Positions 58,542-64,000 of a DNA stretch of 64,000 bases are shown here, piece after piece. Source of the stretch: Alkalibacterium sp034520745 (GTDB lineage Bacteria > Bacillota > Bacilli > Lactobacillales > Carnobacteriaceae_A); assembly GCA_034520745.1 (NCBI GenBank), contig JAXHNF010000002.1:47457-111456 (forward strand). Reading direction: 5' to 3'. Numbering within the stretch: position 1 is the first letter of the stretch; each line of letters starts with the position of its first letter. A program made the position numbers and the translations under genes. The notes below the pieces were generated by a model that did no database searches, was not told where the DNA came from, and saw nothing but the letters and a program-made list of their open reading frames with translations.

Positions 58542-58588
58542 AGAGCGTTTCAGATGAAGGGGAGCCCCCTTTGTCGGGGACGCTCTTT
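58542..58588 (+). terminator. Terminator after the AI-2E transporter gene
   Basis: AGAGCGT pairs with ACGCTCT; the loop contains a GGGGAG/CCCC inner stem; TTT follows. Confidence 0.65.
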
Positions 58589-58671
58589 CCGTTAGAATAA
58601 GATCCGAACAGCGGCTTGATATAGCGGACTAACAGAAAGAAATAAATAATCGGTAAAATATTCTGTAACCC

Positions 58672-58700
58672 TTGACGGTTTTTGGATAATCTGGTATTAT
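58672..58700 (+). promoter_or_regulatory. rRNA operon promoter P1
   Basis: TTGACG (58672-58677), 17-nt spacer, TATTAT (58695-58700). Confidence 0.8.
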
Positions 58701-58760
58701 TAATCTCGTTGCTGCAAAACATATTGAAGTTTTCCAGTAATGAGATTTAATATTTAATGG

Positions 58761-58789
58761 TTGACATTTTAAAACCAACAGGTTATACT
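58761..58789 (+). promoter_or_regulatory. rRNA operon promoter P2
   Basis: TTGACA (58761-58766), 17-nt spacer, TATACT (58784-58789). Confidence 0.85.
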
Positions 58790-58862
58790 TAAATAGTTGT
58801 CGTAGAGGCAAAGGTAACGCTTACAATTTTTGGAATCGACGAAAATTAATTTCAAAAAGTTC

Positions 58863-58891
58863 TTGACAACCAAACTGAAAGCCTGTAATAT
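58863..58891 (+). promoter_or_regulatory. rRNA operon promoter P3
   Basis: TTGACA (58863-58868), 17-nt spacer, TAATAT (58886-58891). The leader then contains the TTTGAAAACTGAACAAAG motif (near 58938-58955) common before Firmicutes rRNA. With P1 and P2, this accounts for most of the 58513-59066 gap. Confidence 0.85.
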
Positions 58892-59066
58892 TATATGAGT
58901 TGACACAACACTGTGTCGGCGTCTGAATGACTTGGATCTTTGAAAACTGAACAAAGTAGAAACAACCAAATGTGCAGGGGTCTTCGGTTCAATTTATTGA
59001 ACGGAGACAACACAAACGAGTTAACATGTTTAACTCACAATTTTTATCATGAGCACTTTCAAACTT

Positions 59067-63752
<4,686 letters not shown>

Positions 63753-63869
63753 CGCAAGGTGGTTCAAGGGTATAAGATGTCGGTGTTGTTTCAACCATTT
63801 GTGTAACGATTAAATCAGCTGTCCAGTTTTGAGAGAACAGCGTTCTCCAATAATATAAAGAAGAGTCAC

Positions 63870-63989
63870 TGTGCGGTGACGATGGCGGGAAGGACCCACC
63901 TGTTCCCATTTCGAACACAGCCGTTAAGCTTCCCAGCGCCGAGGATAGTGAAGGGTTTCCCTTTGTGAAAGCAGGACGTTGCCGTGCAG
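63870..63989 (+). rRNA. rrf: 5S ribosomal RNA
   Basis: About 120 nt near the window end. Complementary ends: TGTGCGGTGACG and CGTTGCCGTGCA. Contains CCTGTTCCCATTTCGAACACAG and GTTAAGCTTCCCAGCGCCGA. Processing is expected by RNase M5 (rnmV in this window). A run of Ts follows at 63991, so this may be the operon end. Confidence 0.93.
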
Positions 63990-64000
63990 CTCTTTTTTTA

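Overview
The window comes from a low-to-mid GC Gram-positive bacterium of the Lactobacillales, most likely a member of the Carnobacteriaceae (Alkalibacterium/Marinilactibacillus/Trichococcus-like). The evidence is: 16S rRNA ending in a CCTCC anti-Shine-Dalgarno with strong AGGAGG-type sites and many TTG/GTG starts; the Firmicutes order metG-tatD-rnmV-ksgA-veg-ispE, glmU-prs, and pth-mfd-yabN-rqcP-divIC-yabR-tilS-hpt-ftsH-hslO-lysS-rRNA; L-lactate dehydrogenase; and a tyrosine T-box. The genus is inference; a 16S search would settle it.

Layout. 1-9.9 kb is an accessory metabolic segment: the start of dhaL (dihydroxyacetone kinase, minus strand), a flavodoxin-fold oxidoreductase, a DUF2207 membrane protein, a GntR regulator with a 2-keto-3-deoxygluconate operon (eda-kdgK) whose promoter is overlapped by a GntR-type palindrome, two NAD(P)-binding oxidoreductases, a gene-poor kilobase with unusual inverted repeats, and a DUF1002 protein. 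10-15.6 kb: T-box-Nudix-tyrS on the minus strand, a GH31 alpha-glycosidase and a Cof-type HAD phosphatase. 15.7-21.7 kb: metG, tatD, rnmV, ksgA, veg, ispE. 21.7-29.2 kb: a zinc ABC transporter behind a near-perfect Zur box, a membrane diguanylate cyclase and pyruvate carboxylase. 29.4-33.6 kb: purR, a YflT-like stress protein, glmU, prs. 33.7-42.5 kb: a NusG-II protein, ldh, an S9 peptidase, aspartate 4-decarboxylase, a 52-bp tandem repeat array, glmS and a lipoprotein. 42.6-58.5 kb: the conserved housekeeping run from a zinc-ribbon protein through lysS, then an AI-2E-family transporter. 58.6-64 kb: three tandem promoters and a 16S-23S-5S operon with no spacer tRNA.

How the genes work together: uronate-derived KDG is phosphorylated (KdgK) and split (Eda) to pyruvate, which Ldh and pyruvate carboxylase share; AspD removes a carboxyl group from aspartate; GlmS and GlmU feed UDP-GlcNAc; Prs makes PRPP for Hpt and purine synthesis, and PurR senses PRPP; RNase M5 matures the 5S rRNA.

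A major caveat: about 19 genes, including indispensable ones (tyrS, metG, prs, glmU, glmS, pth, ftsH), carry 1-nt indels, mostly insertions, while the rRNA genes and most of 43.7-58.5 kb read cleanly. I treat these as probable sequencing or assembly errors rather than gene death and give corrected gene spans. No mobile element, CRISPR array or phage gene was recognised.
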